Assembly (NCBI GenBank): GCA_951799445.1
Contig: OX637288.1
Location: forward strand, 27,817,288-27,881,287
Direction: 5' to 3'
DNA length: 64,000 bases
Source: Pseudisothecium myosuroides
Lineage: Eukaryota > Streptophyta > Bryopsida > Hypnales > Lembophyllaceae
Positions 11,784-23,985 of this stretch are shown here, piece by piece. Both the position numbers and the translations under genes were made by a program. The notes beneath the pieces were generated by a model. That model worked only from the letters and a program-made list of their open reading frames with translations. It was not told where the DNA came from and did not search any database. Position 1 is the first letter of the stretch. The number at the start of each line of letters is the position of its first letter.

Positions 11784-12510
11784 GGGCGAATGCAAGAAAC
11801 ACTTGCCAATTTTGTTGCGTTTTGACTGTACTCATCATTTTTTTCTACAATACTTTAAAATTAGAAAAATAATTTTAAATTTAAAAAAAAATATGGCTAA
11901 TGAATATATCTTTAAGATGAAGGTAATCACCAAAGGAAATGCACAGAGAAATTCTCTAAGCAAGAAAACTTAAAAAGTGACAAATTTCAAGAAAATGGAT
12001 ACTTTGATGTTTTAGTTAGTTAAAAATAGACAAAAGGTAAATACATAAAATGAAAATTGTCCATTTTTAAGAACTCTATGAAGATGGTCATTCATCCAAA
12101 GAAACTCCAAAATAATATTTTATATGTTACAAAATGTAAGTAGAAAGAAGCGCATTTTGTGGACTTCCACACCACATACAATTAATTACTTTTAGAATTC
12201 CTTTTGGACAAAGCTACAAGTCTACTAGAAGACCATCCCCTCCAAATTTCAGCTCAAAATTCATTTTTTGGGATACAAAATAGTATTAAGAACCTCCAAA
12301 TTGGCAAATGTGAGATAAAATTGGGGGCTATTTTTGGACAATATACTATTTTTGAAAATTACAAAAGAAATTAGATAAGGTTTATAATAGTCATGAGTAC
12401 CTTACTTATAAATCTTAAGTCATTTGGAGCCAAAATGCAAAAGTTATGGCCAAAAAAATCAAAACGCAAAGTGTGACCCAGAGTAATACAGGTGTTTCTT
12501 GCATTCACCC
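11784..12510. mobile_element. GGGTGATTGCAAGAAACACTTG TIR element, copy 1
   Basis: The element is 727 bp. The left end reads GGGCGAATGCAAGAAACACT and the right end reads GGTGTTTCTTGCATTCACCC, so the termini are inverted repeats. Its right part (12100-12510) is matched in reverse complement by 63715-64000, which confirms a dispersed family. It carries no coding capacity. I cannot assign a superfamily, because no clear target duplication can be read here. Confidence 0.7.
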
Positions 12511-12698
12511 ATGTTCACATAATAACAACCCTCTTCCTTGTACCATTGGCTTGGCAAATGACCTACTAGTATATATCTACCTAAGGCGTCATCTATTTCT
12601 TTTACACCCTTCACCATTGCTTTAATGCCATTTTCGTTTGTCTTCATCCCATTTACAACCTTCAAGTTGAATTCTTAAACATTGAGTATGACTTTCTA

Positions 12699-13446
12699 TG
12701 GATAGTTGCAAGAAACACTTCATATTTTTCCTCAAAAACACACTTTCTGGCCATAGGATTGGCAGGACTATGCAATACTACCAATATTATGTATTAGCAG
12801 CGCCTCGGCAAATCTAAACCGTCAATTCAGGGTGCCTGCAAATGTAAACCGTTGATTCAATACTAAATAGTACTATAGACTGCTACAGAGTACTACAGAA
12901 GCCACTAGGAGGAGAAAAATAGTAGAAAGGGATATGTCGAGTTTTTCATTTTTTGGAATTCAAAAAAAATTCAAAAAATTCCATGAAAAAAAGGCATTTT
13001 GCTAATGAAGATTGCGCTCGCATTGCACTAAAGAATTCCTCTAGGAAACTTTTTTCCTCTTTGTAGTGTTGGTGCAAAGGAAGGTCACTTTGCCCCCATG
13101 TTTGCAACCGACATGTTGCTATTTTCATAAAAGCTCATTGTCAGTCCTCGTAATGTTAGTAGACCTCCTACACGTCCAATTTGTGGCTTCAAATTCGCAT
13201 TTTTGGATAAAAACTTGGACTAAACCCCTTAAAATGGCCAAGATAGACATCCAATTGGGGGCAAGTTAAAAATAGTAAAATAATTTAAAATTAAAAAAAT
13301 AATTTTTCAATGTCTGAAACTACCACATGTACCTTCATTCCAAATTTCACGCAAAGTGGCTAAATAATGCAAAAGTTATGAGCAAAAAACCACCTGTCCA
13401 AGGACAAGGGGACAAGAACTAGGACAAGTGTTTCTTGCAATCACCC
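12699..13446. mobile_element. GGGTGATTGCAAGAAACACTTG TIR element, copy 2
   Basis: The left end GTTGCAAGAAACACTT has lost the first bases of the consensus. The right end ACAAGTGTTTCTTGCAATCACCC is intact. The length is about 748 bp, close to copy 1, from which it is separated by only about 190 bp. Like copy 1 it contains a CCAAAT..CAAAAGTTATG phrase near the right end. It is non-coding. Confidence 0.6.
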
Positions 13447-14439
13447 TCATACAATCATGTTATTGATATTGGCAAATTTTTATAAGAAGGTCAAGGCAAT
13501 GTGGAAGAGTATGAAAATTTTAACTTGATTAGCATTGGTGATTTCTTAACTACTTCTATATATCTTTAATGAGAATATAATAAGGTGCGGCAATGGAAGG
13601 AATGCTAAAAGCTTGCAAAACAATAAAAGCAAAAAAATTGTTTTTTTGCTTTTATCGTTTTTTGGCTCGGAAATTGCCGGGTTACTCCCAATCTAAAGCG
13701 CCCTTCTTCCATTCGTATAAAAATCCAATCGTCAAAATCGACAAAAATACTATCATAGACCAAAATCTTTGTATTCCATAATCTCCAATAGATGATCTAA
13801 AAGCCTGAAATTTGCATCTGTATTAGAAGATTTCCCCATGTATAGTCTAAACCCACGCATCAAGGATTTCAACATTTATGAAATTCTGGACTTTGGATAG
13901 TCTAAAAGTAGTTAAATACGACATTCTACAAGTAATGACAAGGAATGAATTTATTTGAAGGTCATAAATTGTGATGTTGGATAATGAATACTAACAAGAG
14001 CATCTAGCCCAGTGAGATGGTGTAGCTTGGACTATGGTTGTATTTGAAATCCTTCTGTTTGTAATTTTTGTGAATATCCAATCTTATAAAGTGAACCAAA
14101 GGCTATTTGATTTTACATAACAATTCAAGCTTGTTCCTCTTTTCCAAATGATACAAAATTACAAAAACAAAATATAATTAAGATCACTAAAAACCAATTC
14201 AAGACAACCTACCCGTGATGGCAAGATACACAAGCACTTACAAGTCATGCCATCATAAAATTCATCAAACATAATATACCTAAGTTGATCTTTGCAATTT
14301 CTCTTACTCATTATAACTAGAAAGGTCCACCAAAACACTCCATTATAAGCCTCAAAATAAGTGCAACATCAAATTTGTGTTCAACTTCATACAACTATAT
14401 CAAACTCGAATCTTTGTTGAAGTTAGCATTCATGCCCAA
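13447..14439. other. 3' flank of the receptor kinase gene
   Basis: No gene of its own. On the minus strand, downstream of the kinase stop, a polyadenylation-type AATAAA lies at 13955-13950, about 485 bases after the stop. Whether it is used cannot be judged from sequence. Confidence 0.35.
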
Positions 14440-17400
14440 CTAGGGAGCCACATCCCTGAGCATTTTCACCACCTCACGCATTGAGGGACGATTTGTAGGT
14501 GTGTAATTGGTACACAACATCCCCACTTGTAGGACTTGAATCATCTCATTTTGTGAGCTCGTCCCACATTTGGAATCTAGGATCTCACACAACCCTTTGG
14601 ATGTCAATACTCTATTATGAACCCATTGTACCAAGTTTACTCCATCCATGCCTTCTAATGGATCCGCAGCACGTTTTCCGGTCACCAACTCCATTAACAC
14701 AACGCCAAAGCTATAGATATCAATTTTCTCTGTCACTCGCGTTCCAAACGAGTATTCTGCATCCAACATTCAACCCCAATCACATCCCAATTGTACCATA
14801 AAAAATCACCCATTGCAACTTAGAACGATGATTGACCGACTCATCTCCAAAAATTCCATTATCCATTCCAAGCATAGCCATGGATGAATGAATCTAGCTT
14901 TTCACCTGGAGGAAGGTAGCCCACTGAGCCGGCAATTGAAGACAAGTCAAGTGATGTTGACGGGTCCATCATTCTTGCAATCCCAAAATCAGCCAAGTGT
15001 GCTTCATACTCCAAGTCCACCAAAATGTTGTTGGATTTCACGTCCCGGTGAAGGATTTGTGGGGAGCAATTGTAGTGCAAATATTCCAATCCCTGCCAAT
15101 ACAAAAAATGAAAAATCTAACACGTATTCTCCAGGCACCCACATACACACAATTGATTCCCAAGTAATCAGATCAAGTAGAAAATAGAGTGGCCACAAAT
15201 TTACAATTTAATTTGGGAACATGAGGGATGGGCCGCAATGACTAACCGCGGCAGCCCCCATGGCTATTTTGTAGCGCATTTCCCACGAGACTAGGTTTGC
15301 CCTAGGGCCATGCAACAAATCTCCCAAACTGCCGTTGGGCATGTACTCGTATACTAGAAGGTTACTGTCACCCTTGGAACAACTGCACAAAAGCTTCACA
15401 ATGTGCCGGTGACGGATGCTGGCCATTGTTTTCAACTACATTCCATCCAAACAAACAACCCCATACACATCCATAGTTAAATTTCCGCATGAATGACTCA
15501 ACATTTGCAAAGAACTGAATCTGCACCTTTGCAACCAATGAAAACCAGTGGATCGGAGGACTTTCGAACCTCGGTATCAAAGCTGTGATCACACTGTCCT
15601 TCCTCTTTCTTTACACTCCATAGTTTCTTCACAGCTACTATCTCACCGTCGCTCAATGTGACCTTGTACACTTGGCCTGAACTGCCAACTCCGATTTGAT
15701 TTTCTTCCTCCAAGGCTGTGACCTCATCCTCATGGTACACTTTATTGTGAAACGATGTCAACCTCCACGAGCTTTCCTCTTGAGGCAAGTGCAAAATGTC
15801 TAGTTGTGAGGTGCGACTTTTGCAACTTCTGAAAATGAAAACAAGTACAACAAATGCCACAATACTAAACACCCCCATTGGCACAATCCATACTTGTTTT
15901 TTAGCCCCCTTAGATGCCAAGTTCTGGGCGGATGAATTGGATCCCCATGAACCCTCCACGCACATGTACGGATTTCCGGTGAAGTTCACCGTTACTAACG
16001 ATGCCCCATTTCCCTTCGTTGGAATCTCCCCCGACAAGTTATTGAAGGCCACATTCAATGTTTGTAAATTTGACATGTTGAACAAACTTACAGGGATGGA
16101 TCCTGTGAGGTCATTCTCTGAGACATCTAGAATGCTTAGTTTGTTGAGGTGGGCTAGCTCGTTGGGAATGATGCCATCCAAATGGTTCTCAGAAAGGTCT
16201 AACTGGAAAAGTTCAGAGCAATTGCCTAGGCTAGCAGGAATGGCACCTTGGAATGAATTGGCACTCAATACAAGTTGTGTCAAGCTCGACAAGTTTCCAA
16301 GCACGGGAGTGAGGTTGCCATTGAACTCATTGGAGTTAGCTTGGAACTTGACCAAGCTGGTTTGTCCAATCCCTGTAGGAATGGGGCCTGAAAATTGATT
16401 GTCTTGCACAAACAAGATGGAGAGAGACTTTGCATTTCCAATGCTAGAGTCCATGCTTCCGCTCAAATGGTTCCCGCTCAATTGCATCCTCACTAAGTTC
16501 GCGCCTCCCCACAAGCCTGGTGGTACAAGCCCCTCAAGTTGGTTGCCATCTAATCGCAATACGCTCAAGTTCGTGCAATTGCCATATGTGTTAGGAATTG
16601 TACCAGTAAGTTCGTTTTCATATAATCCAAGGAATTGTAAACTCACATTGTTGCCCCAACAAAGATACGGAGGTATAGGACCTTCAAGGAGGTTGTTCCC
16701 TAAGTCCAACCATTGAAGCAAAGTATTCTTCCCAAGACCATATGGGATTTCACCAGTTAGTTGGTTGCGGTAGAGACGAAGTTCTGATAACCGATCCAAA
16801 TTGGTAATTTCAAGAGGAATTGACCCACTTAAATGATTTCCACTTAGATCGAGCGAAGTGAGAAGCGAAAGGCTCTCCCAAATGGGTGGAATCTCTCCAC
16901 TTAGATTATTTGAATCCAAATCGAGGTATGTGAGACGTGTCAAATTTCCCAAACTAGACGGAATCTTTCCATTAAAGTTGTTGCTTCCAATGTCAAGCCA
17001 GGTCAAGCTGCGCTTCAAATTTGCTAGGCCTGCCATGTCTCCACTTAAGCCATTATCAAAAACAATGATTTGGCGAAGCCTTTTGCACTCCAACAGAGAG
17101 GATGGAAGAGGCCCTGTCAATTGATTATGATAAAGCCATAATACCGTCAAGTTTGGCATGCTTTTGAACATGTTTGGAATGTGACCATTGAGAGAGTTGT
17201 TGCCCAGATTGAGTTCTTCCAAATGCGTTAGATTTTCAAGAGAGGGAATAGGGCCCATGATGTGGCACCTCTCAAGATCAAGAGTCCTCAACTTCGTCAA
17301 CGTCAATAGCCTTGTCGGAAATAGAGATGGTGGAAAATTCACACCGTGTAGGCGAAGATCCTCCAGGCCCTTCCATAAGCTCACATTTGGCCATGGCACC

Positions 17401-18268
17401 ATGTCCATGACATCCAAATCTGAGCCTAACCACAAAACTTTGAGGTTTGGAATATTGAAGAAGCCCAATGGCAATGTTCCATTCCAGTTGTTATGTGACA
17501 GAGCCAATTCCTCAAGCTTTGTCAGTGAAAGAATGGAATCTGGCATTTGGCCTTCAAAGTAGTTCCAACCAAGACGCAAAACTTGCAGCTTCTGGAGCTC
17601 ATCAAATTTGTTCTCCACGGTGCCCTCGAAGTACGCATTTGTTAGATCCAACACTTGTAGATGTTGGAGTTTAGGAAAGTTATCTGGAAATTTCCCGCCG
17701 ATGTGGGTCCAACTTAGGTTGAGGTATATTAGCTTGGAGCAGTTTACAATGTCTTCAGGGAAATTTCCACTTAAACTTGTGTTTCCCACGTTCAAGATTG
17801 TAAGATTGACAAACTTTGCTACATGCCAACACACTTTGCGTCAATTATGCTAACCTCATCCAAATTCCAAGTCACAATGCTGCCTATTTAGACATTTAGT
17901 ACACCACTTTGAAATCAAAGACACATGATCTGGAATAACAAATCCATGACAAGACAAAGCCACTTACAAGGAGTGAGGGCGTGTATGTCTCCAATGAGGT
18001 GGCAAAAAGGGAGAGGGGAGAAGTCCAATATAGTTATAGAACCTTGGGTGCATTTTACACCACTCCACAAACAAGGAGTCTTGTCTAAGGCATTCCAATT
18101 GCTCAAGCTGTTGTCTACATCTTCCAAAAAATCTTGCTTCCACTGGAATAATACTTGTCCTTCTTTGTTGAGACACAACACACATCCAGATAGCACACTA
18201 GTGCATGCCATGGCCCACAAGAGATAAACCTTGTATAACCATCTGCCATCCAAATTCCTCCTCTCCAT
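14440..18268 (-). CDS. LRR receptor-like kinase, class XI (HAESA/HSL-like), five exons
   Basis: Proposed coding exons, 5' to 3' on the minus strand: 18268-17968, 17833-15570, 15435-15247, 15092-14906, 14756-14440. Every junction is GT/AG with phases 1,0,0,1, and the sum is exactly 1086 codons (1085 residues). The order is an N-terminal hydrophobic signal, an LRRNT region ([15 protein letters not shown]), and about 20 LRRs of NLSGEIP type with many N-glycosylation sites. A membrane helix lies at about 748-769, and the kinase from about 815 has a [11 protein letters not shown] loop, Lys836, HRD 933-935 and DFG 953-955. The APE motif reads PPE. SFH..V.HEDEV before the kinase and [12 protein letters not shown] near the end match the HAESA/HSL clade, which perceives small peptides at the cell surface. 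Catalytic residues are all present, so it is probably active. Four introns is more than usual for this clade. The exon 2 acceptor (CGCAAAG) is the weakest call. Confidence 0.85.
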
Positions 18269-18708
18269 ATTTAGTTGCAAATGGGTTCCTTAATAACACT
18301 CGGCAATGAGAATTCTTCACTCATTCGTGACAAGTCTTCAACCTCCCAATGTGTCCATTACTCAAAGTGGGCTTCAGTGCATATGGCTCAAAGCATCCTG
18401 ATTTCAACAACAAGAAAACCTATCAAATCATACACTTCGTGGTTGCTTCGCCCAAGTGGTCCTTTTCGCCATGCAAGCTGATCCATATGCATTACAAGAC
18501 TTCAAAGGACACTCACAAGTTCAAAATACTCCTCAAACCTGCCTCTCACAACTCAAATTTCTCAAGGGTCTCCACGAAATTGTCTAAACTATTGGTAATA
18601 CGATTGGAGTGGAGATTTCACCTTGACCAAGAAGTATCCGAATTCAAGACCACTAGAAATTTGGAGAGATTGAAGAACCATAACTTCAAAGCAGTTGAGT
18701 GGAAAGTT
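18269..18708 (-). promoter_or_regulatory. Predicted 5' leader of the receptor kinase gene
   Basis: This is the stretch between the TATA box and the chosen start ATG (18268-18266). It contains several upstream ATGs on the minus strand, so either the leader carries small upstream frames or a 5' UTR intron removes some of them. Plus-strand frames here (68 and 122 codons) have no recognisable content. Confidence 0.4.
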
Positions 18709-18720
18709 CTTTTATAAATA
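18709..18720 (-). promoter_or_regulatory. TATA box for the receptor kinase gene
   Basis: On the minus strand the sequence reads TATTTATAAAAG, a near-ideal plant TATA box. It lies about 440 bases upstream of the start ATG and would place transcription start near 18680-18690. Confidence 0.55.
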
Positions 18721-21400
18721 TGGATCACAACACTACAGAAAATATGAGAAGGATAGGCATTTAATAGTGCACTCTTTGCTTAGACTTTGTAACACTGATA
18801 AAGCTTAGTAACCAAGGGAAATGATAGAAGTACTTACTATCATCACACTAATGTTACAAAAATAGTTCACCATCGTCACATAAAACATTCCAAGTAGCAA
18901 TCTTGCACAAAGTTGCTTACATCAGGGTGTGATCTCACTTATAACAAGTTAGATTTTAGCTTGTACAAGTTTCAAAGAGAGGTAGTGGATATTAGAGTCT
19001 CTTGTCTACATTGCCTAATTTTGCCCTTTCTTAAATCAAAAGTTTATGTAAGATCATTGATCATGTCATTCTTTTTAGAGAATTATTTGCAGGTTTTCAA
19101 ACAAATCCTAGTTTCAATTAGGAGCTTGATAATCCTCAAACCCACATCCTTTGAGGTGTTTTACCTTCAAAACAAGACTGCAAGTCCAAGACATGAAGAC
19201 AACTTCTCCAAGCAAATCCCATGGATATTAACAATGTCAAATAGACACAACAATCAAGAAGTAATTAATGCTTGCAATACAAAATTGCGTAGAATAGACA
19301 TCTAATCTGTTTTTAAATGTTTACAAGAAAAAAACCAACAAACTTGACAACACTATGTTTCATGAATTAGTCGGCATCATCAATGGTTGAACCCATATAG
19401 CCAAAGCCCCACTCAATTGTCCAAATGAATTTTTTGCTCAAACCAAGTTGGCCTATATAAGATGAGCAAGTGACAAATCCAACAGTCATATCCTTGGCTT
19501 CCATGATTAAAGAAAAAACATTCATAGTCTTATATCTCGCTTTATCCCCTAAAGGTTTGCGCATCCAAAAAAGGGATGCACTTTGATCAACCTTGATTGC
19601 AACTTTCAACTAACCATATTTGGGTATTTGATTTAAACTAAGAATGTAGAACTTGACCAACTTTATCTCTATTCCATTTTGAAATTTTGAAAAAATCCAA
19701 GCACTAAGCAAATTATTGCAATTGTAAACTCCACTATATGATGGAATCCCAAATATACAACATTGTATGTATTTCATTTATATTTTCTACTTTTCAAATC
19801 AGTTTTTAAATTTATATTACAAAATAAAGTTTCTCAATCTAAGTGTTGTTTACAATAGAAATTTCAAATTATTTCAATATGTATTAAAATTGATAAAAAA
19901 TTATTTTAATTTTTTATTTAAAAAAAGATTTAAAAAATCCGTTAATTTTTTGAAAAAACAAAGTTAACATAAAATAAATTTAGCTTGACAATGGCATTTG
20001 ACTTGAAGGTCATTGGCACGGGTTTTTTGGGTGTAAAATTATATAAAACAATTAATTGATAAATAATCACACCAATCTCCATTGTTATTTTCACCTCTTA
20101 AATGAATTCAAATTAATTAAGACACTTTTTGCTACATTTACTAATTTATTCATTTATTCCTACAAAATTAAAACAATGGCAATTTTATATGAAACACATT
20201 GAATTTTTTTTATTGTGAAACAATCCGTAATATCAATTATTAAAAATATAAGATTGATATTTGAACACAATTTAAAAGGTTAAATTTGCATCAGACATGA
20301 TATTTGACCATTTAGAAATGGATAAGGTCTTATAGGGGTTAAAGAAATTCTATACAAATGTAATAGCATGGATTAAGTATACAACACTTATAAGTTATAT
20401 TTTTTCTAGTCCCACTACCTCAAAGGTTAAATGACCAAAAACATTTGATGAGATTATAAGCGAATTCAAGAGAAATGCAAACCAAGTGGTTTTGTAATTA
20501 CAACAATCTAATAATATTTTACAAATTTTCAAAGTTGAAAACATACATTACCCTATATTGAAAATTAGACTAACCTTTCAGACTACACAACTTGAAGCAA
20601 AAAATGTCTCAATTTCATTGGTTGCTTGTGAAAAGTTATGGTTTTGGATCATGGAATAGTTCAATAAAGATTCATTTTTAAGTGTTGGAGAACAAACAAT
20701 ATTGCAATTAGGTGCTTCTATCTCATGATAGAAAAAAAAAATATTATCTAACAATACTAATAAAATTGATACTAATGAAATTATGAAATAACATCAAATA
20801 CTAACAATGCTTTATATGCAAGAGTGATTTATTAGATAATATAATAATAAAATATTATTATTATATTATATTTCATTGACCAATATACTTGATTATTGAA
20901 TCTTAGAGAGTACAATCTTAGAGACTATAAGTCCCTTTGCTAATGCCATAGCCCCCCCCTCTTTTTTCTTACCATGGCGCCAAATTGCACCAATTGAAAA
21001 TAAATCTCTAATTTTTATTAGACAAAAGTAATCTTCTTTTGCCAAAAAAAATTCATTTTAGTTTAAAATGTACATGAATTGTCCAAATTTGGTTAAAAAA
21101 ATGCAAGAATATAGTAGAAAAATATTTTTTGCTTCTAATATGGATGAATGTAGAAATATAGTACTTCACCAAATTTTAAGTAATTGCCATCTCGGTACTT
21201 TTTCAATAAGTAAAAAAAAGACTTGTATCATAGTGTAATCCACCCATGTTAAGATTCTTGTCAATTTTGGATGCTAAGGGTGTGAATACAAAGAGTTTTA
21301 ACTGTAATCACTTGGTTGCATTTAATTATCACAAGGTTATATGTAATGACAAACCGCATATTCCAGTGCACTCCGTACAGAGTCTACTAAAGAATATTGA
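18721..21400. other. Gene-free AT-rich stretch
   Basis: Frames of 130 codons (18913-19305, plus) and 80 codons (19367-19609, minus) occur, but neither shows a domain or a splice context. A solitary right end of the CCCCTAAAG family (TATAGGGG followed by TTAA 20339-20342) is present; CCCCTAAAGG near 19547 is a possible but unproven partner. Confidence 0.4.
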
Positions 21401-23382
21401 AAGAACCCCCCTCTAAAGCCAAACAACGTATAAAGATAGTTTGCAGAGGATAGAAATACATCAAATGCAATCAAAACTTACATTAACCAACTTTAGGTTG
21501 AATCCGCAAAATGTTTACAATCCTCCAATTGAAACGTGAACTTAAGGGACTTGTATAATGTACTGCTTGATTTCCTCAATGCCTTCACAACTCTACACAT
21601 TAGAACATCAACCCAAACAAATAGTAAAGATTAGCCAAAACACACTAATGACATCATGACATAAGCTTGGTCTATACATTGAAGAAGTGATAAATATGAT
21701 GCTCTATAATCCTTTGCTCTTACAATTGAGGAGAAAGTAGTCACGACCCCAAGCCCTTGTTTGTGGAGATTTACAACAGTAAACTACTTGGCCATGGCAA
21801 CTTGGCTATCTTTAATCACAAATTGCCCAAGAAGACATCTATAAAAAATCCCGGCTAATTAAAACGACCTAAATGGACAAGTTGCAAAAGATGGAGAAAT
21901 ATAAGTACATAACAAGGGAACTTGAAGCAATTTTAGGCAAAATCATCCCCAAAACAATCAAGACAAACATTTTGTTCCTCACTTCCTCACAATATAAAGA
22001 AAGTTGCACAAGGTGTAACCTTCACTTGTAGGTGAAAATTTGCACTATGCAAGGCTTATTTCCTCAATAAGTTCTCAGATGTGCAAGTTGAAACATACCC
22101 ACACATGGAAAACTACAGGTTGAACATAATTACTTCTGCAATTCAAAATTGGAATCCTAAACCATGAAGACCTAGGCAACATGATCTGTAACAATAGTTG
22201 AGGAGACATGCACCAATAGTGATAAAACAATTCGCAATACAAGCCTACTCATGTATCCCAAAAGGCTGACAACACTACAAATGCTACAACCAATACCTGA
22301 ACTTGAGGACTCACAATATGCATCACAATCATTATTCCCTCAATGCTTTCACAGATCATCACATTAGAACATTGTAATAAAATAGTAAAAACTAACCACA
22401 ATTCTCCTCTCAAAGCACCACGCACCTGTGAAAGCATTGTCTGTAGTTCCTGAACAAATGCTTTAGATGAAGAAACAAGAGTATAAGTCAAGACATGAAC
22501 CTTCCCCAAGGGAGTCTAGTGGGCAAGAACAATATCAAAGTATGTCTGCAAAACAAAGCAAAACAAAGTATATCATATTCTAAACTTTTGATACGTTTAG
22601 AAAGAAAGGAGCAAAACACTATGTTTAAGGCATGAACCGACACATCTAACCGACAGTGTGTTTCACAAACCATGCCAATTGGTGTCATCGGCCGTGAAAC
22701 CTTCATAATTGAAGTACCACTACCATATCCATACGCGTTTTCTGCTCTTTTTCAAAGCTGGTCTAGACTCTGAGCAAATGATTCACATGACGCTCTTCAG
22801 CCTAAAGCAGTAATTATAAGAATCAGAGCCGTTGTTGGGGCATTACATCTAAATCACATGCCCATGACAAGGCAATCTTTAAATCGCAATCTGGCGTTCG
22901 AAGTCCTACTCTGCAGAATCTTCCCAACTAATTACGCGGACAAAGGAGATCAACAAGTTGCATAACAACCGATTAGAACTTACTTGCCCCAATGTCAGGC
23001 AGGCTCGATTCTCAGCAAGAATCAATTGATCAAGACAGACATCTCAATCCCAACCATACCGCCAAAGATGCAAATGCAGCCACTCGTACCTTGAGGTGAG
23101 AATTTGCACGGAGCTTACAGGCTTTTTTTTCCTCAATAGCTTCACGGCTCTACTACCTCTACAAGAGAGAATATCGCCACAGATTAATATCTAAGATCGA
23201 GCATACCACTTCCGCACAACAAAACCGAAACTCTAACTTAGAACTCCCACATCAACAAGACCTACTGCAGTACTGCCGACCAGAGGGTGATGCGTAACGC
23301 CAGACGAAGAAACCTGTGACAAGAACTGCAACAACACCTCACAATGTAAGCTGCTCTCGTGCATGCATCTCGGAGAGGGCTT
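21401..23382. other. Degenerate repeats upstream of the ERECTA-like block
   Basis: Phrases recur in diverged form: TTCCTCAATGCCTTCACA near 21575, TTCCCTCAATGCTTTCACA near 22335, and GGTGAAAATTTGCAC near 22033 against GGTGAGAATTTGCAC near 23095. This suggests an old tandem duplication with a unit of several hundred bases. GC content rises towards the right. I recognise no gene. Confidence 0.4.
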
Positions 23383-23985
23383 CAATTTTTCGGTAAGCCC
23401 AAGAGAGCGGAGACAAGGAAAGGTCACCTCGATCTACAAGCATCCGCACGACCCACCAGTCGAAATTCATAGGGGAGTCTGAATCCGGCCTTCGCGAGTG
23501 GCAACAGCACGCACTGCGTTCCTCAAGAATGCACCGTCCAAGTGCGTGGAGTGGCGAAGGCGGAGAGCAAGGAAAGGGTCCCTTGGCTCTCTCGGGAAGC
23601 TCGGCATGCAAGGATGGCACCACCACTGCCACAGTAGTGCGTCCGCTGTTCTCGCCCGTCGGTCCAGCTAACCTGGAAGTGGAATCTCGAGGCCTCTACA
23701 GTACTGTTCACCGCCACTGCTACAGTTCTGGAAGTGATTTGATTCCAGCAATGTTCGAGAGAACAAACTTTCAGGGCCATTCCCGGTCGGCGTTGGAAAC
23801 TGCACATCGTTTCAGATACTATAAGCTTCATTTGGTCCCAATTTTTCATTTCACATTATTTCTAAGCTTCTGAGATTCTTCAACGGTTACGTAGCATTTT
23901 AAGGTCTGACCCTCGAATACTTTTTCTTGGGAGATTCCTTATAACATTGGCTGCTTAGAAGTCAGCACCTTGTAAGTCCTATTTT
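23383..23985 (+). repeat. Direct repeat, left copy (ERECTA-like block)
   Basis: About 600 bp beginning TTTTTCGGTAAGCCCAAGAG, repeated with about 90 percent identity at about 25967-26590. It carries about 365 bp of GC-richer non-LRR sequence followed by two ERECTA-type LRR exons. The left copy lacks part of the intron and the start of the second exon, which the right copy keeps. Confidence 0.85.

Noticed and set aside
15796..17853. Several plus-strand frames of 68-200 codons
   Set aside because: All are antisense to the LRR exon 17833-15570, whose repeat periodicity keeps the opposite strand open.
18913..19305. 130-codon plus-strand frame
   Set aside because: Isolated, AT-driven composition, no splice sites, motif or repeat support.
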